A model generated the notes under the pieces. The model had not been told where the DNA came from and did not search any database. It saw only the letters and a list, made by a program, of their open reading frames with translations. The position numbers and the translations under genes are program-made. From Zygnema cylindricum (taxonomy: Eukaryota; Streptophyta; Zygnematophyceae; Zygnematales; Zygnemataceae), in assembly GCA_037447655.1 (NCBI GenBank), contig JBBHKE010000498.1, forward strand, positions 1 to 64,000: a stretch of 64,000 nt of DNA, given 5' to 3'. This document shows, in pieces, positions 33,780-45,299 of the stretch; the stretch's first letter is position 1, and every line of letters begins with the position of its first letter.

Positions 33780-34870
33780 TCCGATAACCCGAGATGGTCG
33801 ATTTTGGATCTCGGGTTATTGGCCCATAAGGCTCCCTAGATAAATGCGAGGGTGCAAAGTATCAATAATGGATGTGTAGGGCCGAGGCAACCTCGAGGAA
33901 AAAAAATGTTTGGTGATCATTACCTAGACAAAGTTGCCTCCAATTTTTGTGGATGCAAACAACATAAAAGTAGACGAGAAAAAGGCGATGAAAGACTAGG
34001 GCATGCGAATTTTTTGAACCAATAACACACTGATACGTGGTCTAGCCGATAACCAACACAAAAATGTGACTCCCCTCAATACTTCCTAAGATATTTAGGA
34101 GCCATTAGCGGCAACTCACAATTTTTAAGAATGGTAGTAAGAAACAAGCTTAGAAAGGCGCTAATGAAACCACTCTATTAAGATGGCATATCAATGGAAG
34201 CTTACACCTTCATTTTACGAATCTTTTGGACGAAGTCGGGGCAGTTGGCTTCACCTTCATCATCGACACAAAAATGACACTTCTTAGGTTTTCCTTGCCT
34301 ATTGAATACACGCCAATGCTCATGGGTGGATCAAAAAGACGTTACAACTTTGACGTGGAACTAGGCTGTCGGGGCACCCCTCAATACTATATTTAACACT
34401 AAAATTATGATAAATCGTGAATCCCACGTCAAGATTATCGCGTTTGTACGAGTAAACGACAATATCACTTGCAAAGACAAGCGCGAACATCAAAACTGTG
34501 ATAAAAAAACTGACAAAAAATGTTATTACTATGGCGAAGTAGGCCATTATTATCTCACTTTTTTGAAAGCACCTACGACAAGCAACACCAAAAAATAGAT
34601 AATTTGAGGTTGGAAAGAGTTAAAATAAAAGAGAAAGTGATAGTAAAGCTATAATGGGGTCATTTTTTGCTACAATGATTAGATATTTGACACCTGCGCG
34701 TCCTACCACGTGTTTCCGACGCGAGTGGTTCACGAATTTTACATAGACCGCTATTTTATTGATTTACATGAGCGACAATCATACGACGTTTGCCACCTGC
34801 ACAAGATATTTTAACATCGAGGTGTCACTGAATGGCAAGATCTCCATCCAAATCATGTCATATTAGACCC
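33780..34870 (+). pseudogene. Degenerate copia gag-protease fragment
   Basis: On the + strand, broken frames give EGAKYQ*W near 33855 (as in the copia gag start at 22.2 kb), a zinc-knuckle relic CYYYGEVGHYYLTF at about 34520, and the protease motif DTCASYHV at about 34698, equivalent to the D-[ST]-G-A-S-x-H of copia proteases. A + strand LTR follows at 35327. Many stops; coordinates approximate. Confidence 0.55.
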
Positions 34871-35326
34871 AAATTTGAAAAAAAAAAAAAAATCTATTCC
34901 CCTAGTAGACGACAACGAAATCATTTCAATATGGCAAATTAGAGGAATTGTCAATCCCATGATAGATGGTCTTATTTTGTAGAAAGAGAATGAATGGAAA
35001 ACAAAACGTAGAAGTTCAATGGAGTCACAAGCCACGACTACTCGCCTTTAAAACACGCACGGTCCTCCCTACGCGAGACAAAGAGGCGCTCCCATCTGAA
35101 AAGAAAAAAAAGTGAGAATGATGGCCAAATTGGTCGAAGTAATAGCCATGAACAGCAAAGCCGATCAACCAACCTATTTTCAGCTACTATGGCATCAAAG
35201 TTTTTTCATCTTCACACAGATGGCATGAGATATCTATCAAACACAATCTGATGAACAAAATAAATATTACCTACGTGAACAACTCTTTAGAGCCGTGCTA
35301 CAGATGTGAGATGAGGAAAGCTCGTT

Positions 35327-35660
35327 TGTTATGTACATTGTGAGACGAGGTCTCAGAAATGTTGAGCGTTGTAATTTATGTTTATTTCGTTTGTTTGTGT
35401 TTTGTTTTGTGTGACGTTTTAGTTGTGTTACAGTTTGGATTGGTTTTGTTTTGCATGCACAATATTATTTAGGATTGTTCGGCTGATTACGTTTTGTTTG
35501 GTACTGCGTACATAATGTAATTTCTTGTATATTGCGTGATAAGTTCGCGCACATACTTGTGTACGTCACCTGTGAGGTATTTATGACTTTAGGCGTTTTG
35601 GTGAAGTGTTATCTTTGTAAAAGGGGGAAAATTCTAGTAAAATATACTTGTCTTTTAAAT
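35327..35660 (+). repeat. Copia LTR, + orientation (left arm of an inverted pair)
   Basis: Starts TGTTATGTACATTGTGAGAC and matches the LTR at 40173 (+) and, inverted, the one ending at 36094. Shared blocks include ttttgttttgcatgca, gtttggtac and acataatgta. The inner end is estimated from where the inverted match stops (acttgtctt). Confidence 0.75.
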
Positions 35661-35734
35661 GTTGGATACACAAGATAACAGAGGGATGAACATAAAATAA
35701 TGCAAAAGTAAAGATCAAGAAAAGAGAGCACTCC

Positions 35735-36094
35735 AGCAGAAGACAAGTACATTTCACCATAATGTTTTCCCTCTTACAAAGATGATTCTTCACGACAACG
35801 TCTAAGTCCTAAGTACCTCACACACATGAACCAACAAATACTATATGTCAAGCGACATACAAAAGTACTTGCGTGAACCAATCACGCAATAATACACACA
35901 AAACTACATTATGTACGAAATACCAAACGAAACGTAATCAGTCGTACAATTTTAAATAGTACTATGGAAGCAAAAAAAACCAAAGCAAAGTATAACTAAA
36001 CTAAAACGTAACACAAATCAAAACACACGCTAACTAAATAAAAATATTACGACGCTCAACAAAACTGAGATGTCATTTCACAATGTACCTAACA
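35735..36094 (-). repeat. Copia LTR, minus orientation (right arm of the inverted pair)
   Basis: Read on the minus strand it starts TGTTAGGTACATTGTG at 36094, preceded by a polypurine tract (tgagaggagga). It mirrors 35327-35660 with a spacer of roughly 75 bp. It serves as 3' LTR for the minus-strand copia remnant at 36.1-38.3 kb. Confidence 0.78.
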
Positions 36095-36109
36095 TTCCTC
36101 CTCTCATTG

Positions 36110-38310
36110 CGAAACCACGTCTCAAACTGAAAACAATCCTAACTTAGGTCAACCTCTTATTGAAACATCATAGATGGCTACTTTTGTCAACATATCCGCG
36201 GCCTCCTCCAAAATCGACATGTGGAGAAACTCAATCTCTTTTGCTGCCACCAAATCTTGAACAAAGTGACATTGAATGCGAATATTCTTTGTCCGCTTTT
36301 GAAAGACCAGATTTTTCATGAGCGCCATCAAGCTCATGCTTTCGGTGAAGATTTTTAGACAGCCAATTATAATTCCCAACTCACCAAGCATTTCCTTGAT
36401 CTATACGGACGCTTTTGACGTATGATATGCACGCATGTACTCGGCCTCCGTGGAACACAAAGCGACCATTGGTTGTAGCGACGAACTCTACGAAACACCC
36501 GTGCCGCCCAAATAATTGGTAACCTCACATGGACTACGATTACAAATGTAGTTTGCAGTCAAAATTGCATCCCTCCATACATGGACGTTACCACTCGAAC
36601 CGTGAATCATAGATCTCACCATCTCTTGAAGTGTCCGATTTTTCTTTTCGGCGATACCATTTGACTTCGGTGAATATGAAGCCGTAAATTCTTGGAAAAT
36701 CCTCTATTGCTTGCAATAAGTGTCAAAAAATTTAAATTCCCCGCCATTGTCGGATTGGACTATCTTTAGTTCCTCTCACATTAGTATTCCGCCATCACAT
36801 GCCGCTCCTCAACTCGTGTGGATGCGTGGAATTTATGCTTGGGGAGAAATTCCCAAGTAAATCGTAAATAATCGTCCACAATTACCATAATGTATTTATT
36901 TCCTCCCAAGCTTTCATGTTTGACATCTCCACATAGACCCACATGGACTAGCTCAAGAGCATGTGATAAGCAATGTTTTTTATCTTTAACTGGATACGAT
37001 TTTCTGACACCCTTGACTGCAACCAGCGCAACCGTTGATTTTCTAGCCATAAGTAAATTCAAGACCGCGCGTGCATCTAGCTTTAATCATGCGTTTAAGA
37101 TTTCGTTTTGACGAATGGCACATACGATGATGGCGGCGTTGACTTTTTCGCCAGAAGTCAAGTCATCCTGCGCGTGTATCCAGCTTTAATCATGCGTTTA
37201 AGATGTTTTTTGGACAAATAGCAGATTTTTTTTGGACAAATAGCAGATTTTTTTTGGACAAATGGCACAGATGATGATGCCATAACGCCAAATCTCCTTT
37301 AATTTTAACGATTTGGCTTATTATTCTGCCATTATTGGGAGGAGATCTAGGACACCTCCACAAATGTCTACCGTGGAATGCGTTAGTGACTTTGCCCTCG
37401 CCAATAATGATTCTATCAAATCTCAAGATTTTTATTGATGAGTCACCAAACACATAAACACTCGCGCTTGTCCGTTAGATTTGCGGCCCGCTTAGCAGAT
37501 TTGCAGATCCGCCAAGTACGTACAAGACATTTAATTATTTGATCTTTGAGATCTTGTCTTATCCGTTTGGATCTTTAGAAATTAGATCCAAACGTACGGT
37601 CTCAACTGTTTTTACCGTTAGGACTTCGCCGCTATCAACTGTAATTATTTTTGGGATCGTAAGAGATCTCATTTTGTCGAAAAGCGTCGCGTCTGTACAA
37701 ACGTGATAGGACGCTCTAGAATCAATGATATATTCTCTATTTTTTTTTTAATTATCGGTCAACGAGTCAATCGTATTACTCAAAATCAAAAAAGTGTTTG
37801 CGTTTGCGCCTCTTTTGTCATTTTCCCCTTCTCTTTCAAAGTGGCCATAATGGCCGAATCATCCGCCACATCCACTTTGTCACCCACCACCAAAGCGGCT
37901 TGTGCTGCGTACACCAAATCTGCTACCATGGCTGCCGCCTCCGTCACACTTTGCATAGCATTAAGGGCTAATGTGCCCCCATTTCCCACAAAAATGGCAT
38001 CGCTTCTCGATGTACAAACGATTCTCTATTTTTTTTTGAATTATTGGTTAACGAGTCAATTGTATTACTCAAGATCAAAAAAGTGTTCGCGCTTGCGTCT
38101 CTTTTGTCATTTCCCCCTTCTCTTTCAAAGTGGCCATGGTTGCCGAGTCATCCGCCACACCACCTCGTCACCCACCACCAAAGCGGTTTGCGGCGCATAC
38201 ACCACATTTGCTACCATGGCCGTCTCCTCTGTCAGACTTTGCGTAGCATTGAGGCTAATGTGCCCCCATTTCCCACAAAAATGGCATTGCTTCTCGATGT
38301 AGAAACGAAA
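36110..38310 (-). pseudogene. Minus-strand copia internal remnant (gag knuckle, integrase, RNase H tail)
   Basis: Next to the LTR is the RNase H tail (NIRIQCHFVQDLVAAKEIEF, EEAADMLTKVA) at 36391-36149. Then come integrase core pieces (36781-37062, with CGDVKHESLGGNKYIMVIVD) and the pre-integrase motif LWHHHLCHLSKKNL (37190-37453). Finally there is a zinc-knuckle segment CHFCGKWGHIS that is present twice because of a 289-bp tandem duplication. RT is mostly missing. Stops and shifts throughout. Confidence 0.8.
37732..38307 (-). repeat. 289-bp tandem duplication inside the copia relic
   Basis: Two copies start at attctctat, at 37732 and 38021, and both end in the CHFCGKWGHIS knuckle region. They differ by scattered substitutions and small indels, so the duplication is old or arose before much decay. 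Confidence 0.85.
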
Positions 38311-40172
38311 AAGGAATCTTGTAATTGAGAACGATTCAACTCTTGAATACGAATCTGTTGATGAGGTGCCAATCTTGCCAGGGAAGATTGTTCTCTTTAA
38401 CGGATTTAATGATGAAATATGGAAGAAATACATTGAATATCACTTTGATCTCTCTCGCCTTTAGAAGATCATCAATGGGGAAGTGAAAATGCCTAACGTA
38501 CATCCAAAGGCTCGCTGGCTATGGAAGAAGAAAAATCTAACCGCCGTTATTGGTCTTATGCAATCATGCATCGTTTTAGTGCATGATTACTTTCTCACTC
38601 GAGACACGGCCGACGAGTATAGGAAGGCTCTTTAAGGTCAATTCAAGAGAGGTCTTCAAAACAATGGCCTACAAAATACAATATCATCGTGGAGCAACTT
38701 TCGAATAATGGGAGAATCATCATTGAGGAGGATAAAGTGACCGGTTTGATCAACTCTTTACACGGCAATCTCTCCTACCTCAAAGAGATTCTTTGGGCTC
38801 AAAATACTATGAGCTACAAATTTGTTGTAAATTATCTCACAACGATTGAAAAAAATCTAGAAGGCTTTTCCATGGCTTCTGCCTCGGTTGATGCCTCGGT
38901 TGAATCCCAACAGAGGCTCTCAAGAATCTGCAGATCTACGTTTTCGCCGTGGAGGAAGAGGGGGAAGGGGAAGAGAAAGAGGATCTCAAGGAAGGGGGAG
39001 AAGTACTAAAGGAGGGGAATTTTTTCAAAGCAGCCTCTTTTCCAATATCAATCGATTGTTACATGCTTTTGATGTAACACGACCGGCCATATGTCTTTTT
39101 TCGTTCGAACAAGGAGAAATAATGTCATTTTTGTGGGAAATGGGGGCACATTAGCCCTTAGTGCTTCACAAAGTCTCTCTCGACGCCACTAGATTAAAAA
39201 GTACAGTATAAAAAGTGTGAAGAGGAAACGAATGTAGTCGTACCATATCGTGAGGCGGTTGGTAGTTTGATGTACTTGAGTGTTGGCACGCGTCTGGATA
39301 TCGCGGCGATAGTTTCAGTCGTTCGTCGCTATTGTAATGCTCCAAAGAAGATTCATCTGGAGGTAGTGAAACGAATATTTCGATATTTGGTTGGTATTAT
39401 GGAATACGGTTTGGTGTATAAGTCCGATTGGGACTCTTTGCAGTGTATCAGTTACTGCGACGCAGGTTGGGAGGGAGATCTTAATAATAGAAAGTCAACG
39501 TCAATGTGCTCATTTATTTTGCGACGCAAGTTGGGGAGGAGATCTTAATAATAGAAAGTCCATGTCAATATGCTCTTTTATTTTGGCCGTCACGGCTGTT
39601 TGGTGGAGTTCACGGTTACAACCAACGGTCGCTTTAAGTTCCACTGTAGTACATGTCGGCGTATTTGGCGTGTCAGACATCAAAAGTATCTGTATGGACC
39701 AAACAAATGCTAGGTGAGTTGGGGATTGTAATTAGCTGTCTAAAAATCTTCACTAAAAGCATGAGTTTGATGGTGCTCGTGAAAAATCCGGTTTTTCACA
39801 AGCGGACAAACAATATTCGCATTTTGTGAAATTTCGTTTGAGATTTGGTGGCAATGAAAGAGATTGAGTTTCTTCACGTGTGGAATTTTGAGGAAGCTAC
39901 AGATATGTTAAAAAAAAAGGCGGTCTATGATGTCTAATGAAGAAGTGGACCTAAGTTAGGCTTGTTTTCAGTTTGAGATGGGGTTTCACAATGAGAGGGG
40001 GAATGTTCAAGATTTGGTGGCAATGAAAAAGATTGAGTTTCTACACGTGTGGACTTTAGAGGAGGCCGTGGATATGTTAACAAAAGCGGCGGTCTATAAT
40101 ATCTTATTAAAAGGTAAACCTAAGTTACGTTTGTTTTCAATTTGAGATGGGGTTTCACAATGAAAGGGGGAA
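38310..40172 (+). pseudogene. Plus-strand copia relic with internal deletion
   Basis: Gag of the same family as the minus-strand relic: ILPGKIVLFNGFNDEIWKKY at about 38369, WLWKKKNLTAVIGLMQSC at about 38519, an RG-rich run (38940-39010), then the knuckle CHFCGKWGHISP at about 39123. It then jumps to the RT/RNase H end (AVGSLMYLSVGTRLDIAA at 39250) and RNase H. Protease, integrase and most RT are gone. A 64-bp tandem repeat (39457/39521) breaks the frame, and the 3' end with EIEFLHVWNFEEATDML is itself duplicated (about 39840-39990 and 40010-40165). It meets the minus relic head to head near 38310. Confidence 0.8.
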
Positions 40173-40440
40173 TGTTATTACATTGTGAAATTGCGTCTCA
40201 CTTATGTTGAGAGCCGTAATTTATAATTATTTAGTTAGCGTGTTTTTTGTGTTACGTTTTAGTTTAGTTATAGCTTGGTTTGGTTTTGTTTTGCATGCAT
40301 ATTACTATTTATAATTGTAAGGCGGATAACGTTCCGTTTGGTACCGCGTAAATAATGTAGTTTCGTGTGTACTATTGTGTGTACCTGCTTTTCTCCATTA
40401 AGGACTCTAGACGTTGCTTCCTCTTCTAATATATTATTGA
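40173..40440 (+). repeat. 3' LTR of the plus-strand copia relic
   Basis: Follows the polypurine run tgaaaggggga and begins TGTTATTACATTGTGAAATT. It matches the LTR at 35327 through gttttgttttgcatgca and gtttggtaccgcgta. The right end is where it meets the antisense gag of another element. Confidence 0.75.
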
Positions 40441-40492
40441 TTGCTAACTGAAGTGTCCAACTTCACTTATCATGTTGTATCATGTTGTTTCA

Positions 40493-40599
40493 GCTTTACA
40501 AATGCATCTTTCATACTGTTTGGTAGACCTCTAGTTACCAATGCAGCTTTACAAATGCATCTTTCATACTGTTAGGTAGACCTCTAGTTACCAATGCAG
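40493..40599. repeat. 53-bp tandem duplication in copia gag
   Basis: The unit gctttacaaatgcatctttc... starts at 40493 and again at 40546, almost identical. On the minus strand it repeats the gag segment VTRGLPNSMKDAF. Confidence 0.85.
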
Positions 40600-40984
40600 C
40601 CTGCTGGAATTCAAGAAAAGTACCACAAACATATGTATGTGCATCGATAAGTGTCCGAAAAATATCGGTATACCCTGCCATTGTTCCTCCCGAGTATTTT
40701 TAATCCCATATTTTCCCTGCCAACAAAAGTTCCTCTTGAACATTCGCCTTTTCGTAAGACACTTAAAGTGATTTCCAAAAATCAATTGCCTTCTTCATCT
40801 TGATTCGCGACATAACCAAGTTCTCTGAAAGACACAGTTTCACAGTGTTTCGAGCTTGCGAATTCTTTTTCGTCCATGCTGGATCCGTTTCATCAAGTGA
40901 TCTATCCAATATATCCAATAAGTTTGTTGTGTCAAAGTAAAAATCCACCATAACCGCCCAGTAAGCATACTTCTGTCTATTGAA

Positions 40985-41060
40985 GATAGGAATCCTTGAG
41001 GAAAGGCCTGTGGGAATCCTTGAGGAAAGGCCCGTGGGAATCCTTGAGGAAAGGCCCATA
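40985..41060. repeat. 24-bp tandem repeat (x3) in copia gag
   Basis: Three copies of ggaatccttgaggaaaggcc plus four bases, which code in frame on the minus strand for GLSSRIPT repeated. Confidence 0.9.
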
Positions 41061-41177
41061 ACCTGTTGTTCTATGACCAGGAGCTGCAGCAGTAGTTGTA
41101 GAAGTTGACTTGTAGAAGTTGACATGTTTAAACCAGAAGCTAGCAAGTATCTTATCAAACAACAGTTTTACACTCAT

Positions 41178-42061
41178 TACAAAAACCAGCTCAAGAGTCC
41201 AATTAACACCAATTTAGGCACAGATACAAAACACCATACACACTGTAAATTCCCAAAATTACAGCCTAAATGACCCAGTAAACCATAAGACAGCATCTTG
41301 GAAGTTTCCCAAAAATTGCCCTTAGATTACCATAGTCTCAAAACTGGATAGATTCATTTCTCTAAGTCCTAAACTTTATACACTGAGTGAGTGTCTACTG
41401 CTCACAGTCAAATCAGGAGTCTCTACCTGGAATAGTGGTACTGTACTACAATATGACAAAGTATCTAAATTGTACGTCACTGTTCCGATAGTACTTCCAA
41501 AATCCTAATTGCTACTTGCCGCTAAATAAACAGTGAAACACTATTTACTAATGCGCTAAACTACAAACCATAGTTCTTCAAATATTCACAAATATAAAAC
41601 CGTACAATTAATGTTGCTGTCGCTTAGTCAGCATTGATCACAAAAGTTCACTTGCCTGCGGTCATGCAGTACGAAACACCCGAGTACTTACGGCGTACTT
41701 CGTCACTTGTGGTCCCCGCTCGAATCGCATCCGTGGACTCGATTCGTATCAACGATTCATAATTGTTCCCGTACAAGACATTTTCCGGATGTTTGGTTCA
41801 GACTCCGTCCGTCCGATTATGCGAATCCGCTCGTTTGATGTTTGACACGTGTATGTGGGCTTCGGCGCCATTCCGAAATACCTGCAAGGTCCTCAAGTGT
41901 TGACGCGTGTCCGTGTAGAAGTACAATACATTCTGTTGTCCTTTTTCTACTGTAATCCTATAAAAGGTAAGTAATGTATCTGACTTAGACAAAAATATTC
42001 TAAGTCCTAAAGCTCCCCTCACAGCTCGATCGACTGAGGACAAAGCTTTCTAAATCCAACA
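41178..42061 (-). repeat. Putative 5' LTR and leader of a minus-strand copia
   Basis: Begins (minus strand) TGTTGGATTTAGAAAGC at 42061 and resembles the LTR starting at 31141 in its first third. The gag fragment follows downstream. I could not fix the LTR end or a primer-binding site, so part of the span may be leader. Confidence 0.5.
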
Positions 42062-42109
42062 GATGCTAGTATCATATCCTCTACACTCGAGCTAAAGACA
42101 AGTGTATCC

Positions 42110-42820
42110 AACGCCTCAAAATGAGTTATAAATTCCTTCTACCGCAAAGCAATGGGAGCTTTGATCTACGCCAAAAACTGTACTAGGCCCCACATCGCCA
42201 CTGCCGTCAAAATTTCGCCACTGCCGTCAAAATTCTGCCACTGCCGTCAAAATTCTTATCAGATTTTGGCACAAGCTAGAAAAGGAACTATAGACGGCTA
42301 CCAAACGTGCTACTGAACGAGACAATGGATCTTACTATCATTCACGATGGTACTTACGATAACATTGAAATCCACGTATTTGCAAATTGAGAGTAGTAAA
42401 GGGATTTGACAAGGTGGAAATAAACCACGAGTTACCTCTACAACATAGGAAAGTGCAAGGTTCGTCAGACTAGTAAATAGCTGAAGATAGTCGGAATATC
42501 CACCATCGATACGAAATACATGGTTGTAGCAGCAAACGGTGAAAGAAATCTTAAGGATTTTGGGGCTTTCTAAACGAACTTAAATTCACACATATCATAA
42601 GAACCATGAATATGGAAAACCAATTTTGTCTTGCACATATCCAAAATCCGATAAATCACTGTAAAACAAAGCAAGTCGCAATGAGATTCCATTTTATCCT
42701 TGATAACGCTATGGCAAAAGCGGTGGTGTTTGAGAACATGCTTTACAAGGAAAATGTTGCGGAAATGCTTATTAAGGCAATTGGAAAAGAAAGATTTACA
42801 CTTGTGCATCTAAAGTAAGA
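42110..42820 (+). pseudogene. Copia RT/RNase H C-terminal fragment
   Basis: Plus-strand relic: YRKAMGALIYAKNCTRPHIA at about 42142 is the copia YR..VGSLIY...TRPDIA motif. An AT-rich broken middle follows, then MRFHFILDNAMAKAVVFE and ENVAEMLIKAIGKERF, the RNase H tail (..HFIR......N.AD.LTKA). A 20-bp repeat (cgccactgccgtcaaaattc, three units from 42198) interrupts it. Confidence 0.65.
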
Positions 42821-42829
42821 CTAAAAGAG

Positions 42830-43840
42830 TTATATCTGAGAAAGGAGGATTTAACATCTGGGCATGAAAGCAAGAAATGAAAACTAACCAAGGTCGAATG
42901 TAGACCTTGGATACGAACTCTGACTTGTTACTGAGGAGAAAGGAATAATAGTGTTTTTTTTCTTTTGGTTTCTTATGAATGATATTTCGGGTTTTGTCTT
43001 TTTTTTATTAGGTTTTCCTATTGTAAAGTTCAAGTTTCTTAACTTTGTTTATATGAAATTTGAATTTTAGGAAATTAAACGACGTGGAGGAAGAGGGGGG
43101 TGGGTGGGAAGGGAGAGTCCTGTCACCTGAAAATACAAAACAAAACAGGAAACAAACAAACAAATGCAAATACATCTACAAACAAATACATCTACTTCTT
43201 AGCAATTACTTTTAGTTGGTTTTGTAGATTATTTTTTTCTATGAGGTAGGTAAAGAGGGTAGGGTCAGGAGGAGATTGTGACAAAAGCCATGTTCTGTAA
43301 AAACAGAGTGTATTGCAATATTTTATTCTTCCAATATTTAGCGGTTTTTACTTTTTAATTGGTCGCAATTTCGTATTTGTGATTTATTTTTTTTAGTTTT
43401 CATTTGATATTGAAAATTCTATGTTAAGCAAGGTAGGGAACTCCAAGGGGAGGGAGGGCAAGAGTAGGATGTATATGCATAGATGTTTATTATTTATATG
43501 CATATGTATATACGGAGGAGTGATTACTAGACATGTATTTTTTTTTTATTTATTTGACATGATTATCACAAATTTGCATTTTTTTTTGGTCAGCCATATT
43601 TTAGTTTCTTTGATTTTAAATTGGTTTTGTTGACTGTTTTCTTGTTTTAATAAATCACTTAAACTAAAAAAGTAAGCGGCGAAATAAGAAAGCAAGATGA
43701 GGGAGAAAAAGGGAGGGGAGGAGAGGGAGAGGGAGAGGGATTACGCAAACGAATGCAATTATGTGGATATTTTGTGTGCGAAGGTCAAACCTATCAACTA
43801 CATAAAAGAACCAAATCGAGATTAAGTTTACTTTTCTATC
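42830..43840. other. Purine- and T-rich spacer, no gene seen
   Basis: Contains two short GA-rich patches (near 43085 and 43690-43740) and long T runs. It resembles the sequence between LRR exons in locus B in composition, but I could not recognise an exon. Confidence 0.4.
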
Positions 43841-43990
43841 TCAAGTATGACGTTGGATTCCAAGCCATCAAATGTACTTACCAAAAATGATCACCAAATA
43901 TTCATTTTGTCTAACTTGTATCCAATGCTGACTAGGAAACACTTTGGGGGGTGGGGTGTGTTGGTGGGGTGTGCACGTTTGGGGTCACAG

Positions 43991-44062
43991 ATATCTCAAT
44001 GGGAACCAGTTGAGTGGAAGCATTCCATCGTTCATCGGTCAAATGCCATCCATCTATGCCTT
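43991..44062 (+). CDS. Locus C exon: LRR
   Basis: 72 bp in phase 2-2 after gtcacag. It encodes YLNGNQLSGSIPSFIGQMPS and ends IYAL. The donor is GTATGA. Confidence 0.65.
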
Positions 44063-44150
44063 GTATGACACGTAGCACTATGGATATGCCGTGTAAGACA
44101 CGTGGCACTATGGATATGCCTTGTAAGATACGTGGCACTAAGGATATGCT
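44056..44150 (+). repeat. 30-bp tandem repeat across the LRR exon's splice donor
   Basis: Units beginning atgcc at 44056, 44086 and 44116, with a partial one at 44146, each hold the exon end and a GTGTAAGA- or TTGTAAGA-like donor followed by (a)acgtggcactatggat. The exon's own donor is in the first unit. The later ones give further, in places better, donors. Confidence 0.85.
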
Positions 44151-45008
44151 GCGTATCAAAAGTGTACTCTAAATGGTTTTTGTTTTTGGCGGAAGGAGAG
44201 GAGAGGAGTGTGGGTATTGTGAAAAAAAGTCTTACGATGTGAAAACATCATAGTTCACAATTGTCCTTTTTTGTCTTTCAATTTTTAGCAGGTCGTTTTT
44301 TTCTACGGTTTTACAAAATAAACAGCCGTTAACTTTTTTTTTTACTTATTATGCATCAAAAATGTGATCGAAACATTGACGGTTTGCAGTAAAAAACATT
44401 ACACCATTTTTTAAGTTAAAACAATTAATAGTCTCTAATTTATAAGACCTTAGAAGTAAGAACTGAAAATATATACTTTTATACATTAGATATTCATATA
44501 CAGTCCTTTTAATTTGTTTAAGCATAAATTTCATCATTTTAGGTATTCAGGTGTTATGTTTTCTAAAGGCTATTGCAGTTGTGACTTTCAGAGGAGAGAC
44601 ATACTTCAAATATGCCCACAAAATTTCTAGAATATTTACAAACATTATATGCATACCCATTAAAATTATATTATTCCTAAATAATTCTCACTGGCAAATG
44701 AGCATTTTTTCTGTATTAGATACGCCTAATTTTTTTAAAAATATCCCAAATCCAAATTCCAGTTTAGTAAACACATACTTTTAACCTTGAAGTCAATTTA
44801 TCGTGTCGTAGACACCTAATTTTAAACCAAACCCTAGATTCAAATCCCTATTCGTCATACAAATGGCTTAGTACACACCCTTTTTCTCCGATTCGTTGTA
44901 TACGAATCAAGAGCTTCATGCCTTCATTTCTAAAGCTTAATCATTTATGAATTTTCATATCTTACCAAGCTCGTCTTTTTTCCCAACTATGGCGCCCTTT
45001 ATTTACAG

Positions 45009-45286
45009 TTCTATCCAAAACAACTACTTTACCGGACCAATTGTCAAAATTAACGGACGCCCATCATGTGGAGAGCTGAGCGCCAATTGCATCTCAAGCC
45101 TTCCACCTGAATGCCAATCCAGCTATCAGCGAAATAAAAGCGATTGTGAAGCGTTTTGCAATGCGACTCAAGTATGAGGGCCTTGTGGGGGAGGCGGTAT
45201 ATGCTCCAATGGGACGAACGGAATATCACCTAGATGTGCATGCAATGAAGGATACAGTAATCAAGGGGACAAGTTTGTTTGTAGAT
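45009..45286 (+). CDS. Locus C exon: EGF-like, interrupted by TGA
   Basis: Starts after atttacag and ends before GTACGT, in the same phases as the locus B exon. It holds nine or more cysteines in the family pattern. The TGA at 45175-45177 replaces a conserved Gly codon. Confidence 0.65.
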
Positions 45287-45299
45287 GTACGTATGCCCT

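Larger units (their letters stand above)
40440..41177 (-). pseudogene. Copia gag fragment, minus strand
   Basis: The minus strand codes for a copia gag N-terminus: IPIFNRQKYAYWAVMVDFYF (substrate-like NY..W motif), then LDETDPAWTKKNSQARNTV, then a piece matching QAALVTRGLPNSMKDAF in two tandem copies. The reading frame is broken at about 40760 and 40588. It follows the LTR-like region at 41.2-42.06 kb on the same strand. The rest of the element is missing, cut by the + strand LTR at about 40440. Confidence 0.7.
43991..45286 (+). pseudogene. Locus C: LRR / EGF-like gene fragment with a nonsense codon
   Basis: Two exons remain. 43991-44062 is an LRR (72 bp, phase 2-2, NGNQLSGSIPSFIGQM). 45009-45286 is the LRR remnant plus EGF-like exon (NNYFTGPIVKINGRPSCGEL, CEAFCNATQV, CSNGTNGISPRCACNEGYSN). 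They parallel the last two exons of locus B, with similar intron sequence around them. An in-frame TGA at 45175-45177 stands where locus B has GGA (Gly), just after CNATQV, so the product would be cut within the cysteine-rich module. The donor after it (GTACGT) is still good. No N-cap, papain or LysM exon is visible nearby. Confidence 0.65.

Noticed and set aside
41780-41830. A B-box-like ggttcagactcc in the minus-strand copia LTR
   Set aside because: It has an extra base and no A box at the proper distance, so it does not extend the tRNA-like finding to that family.
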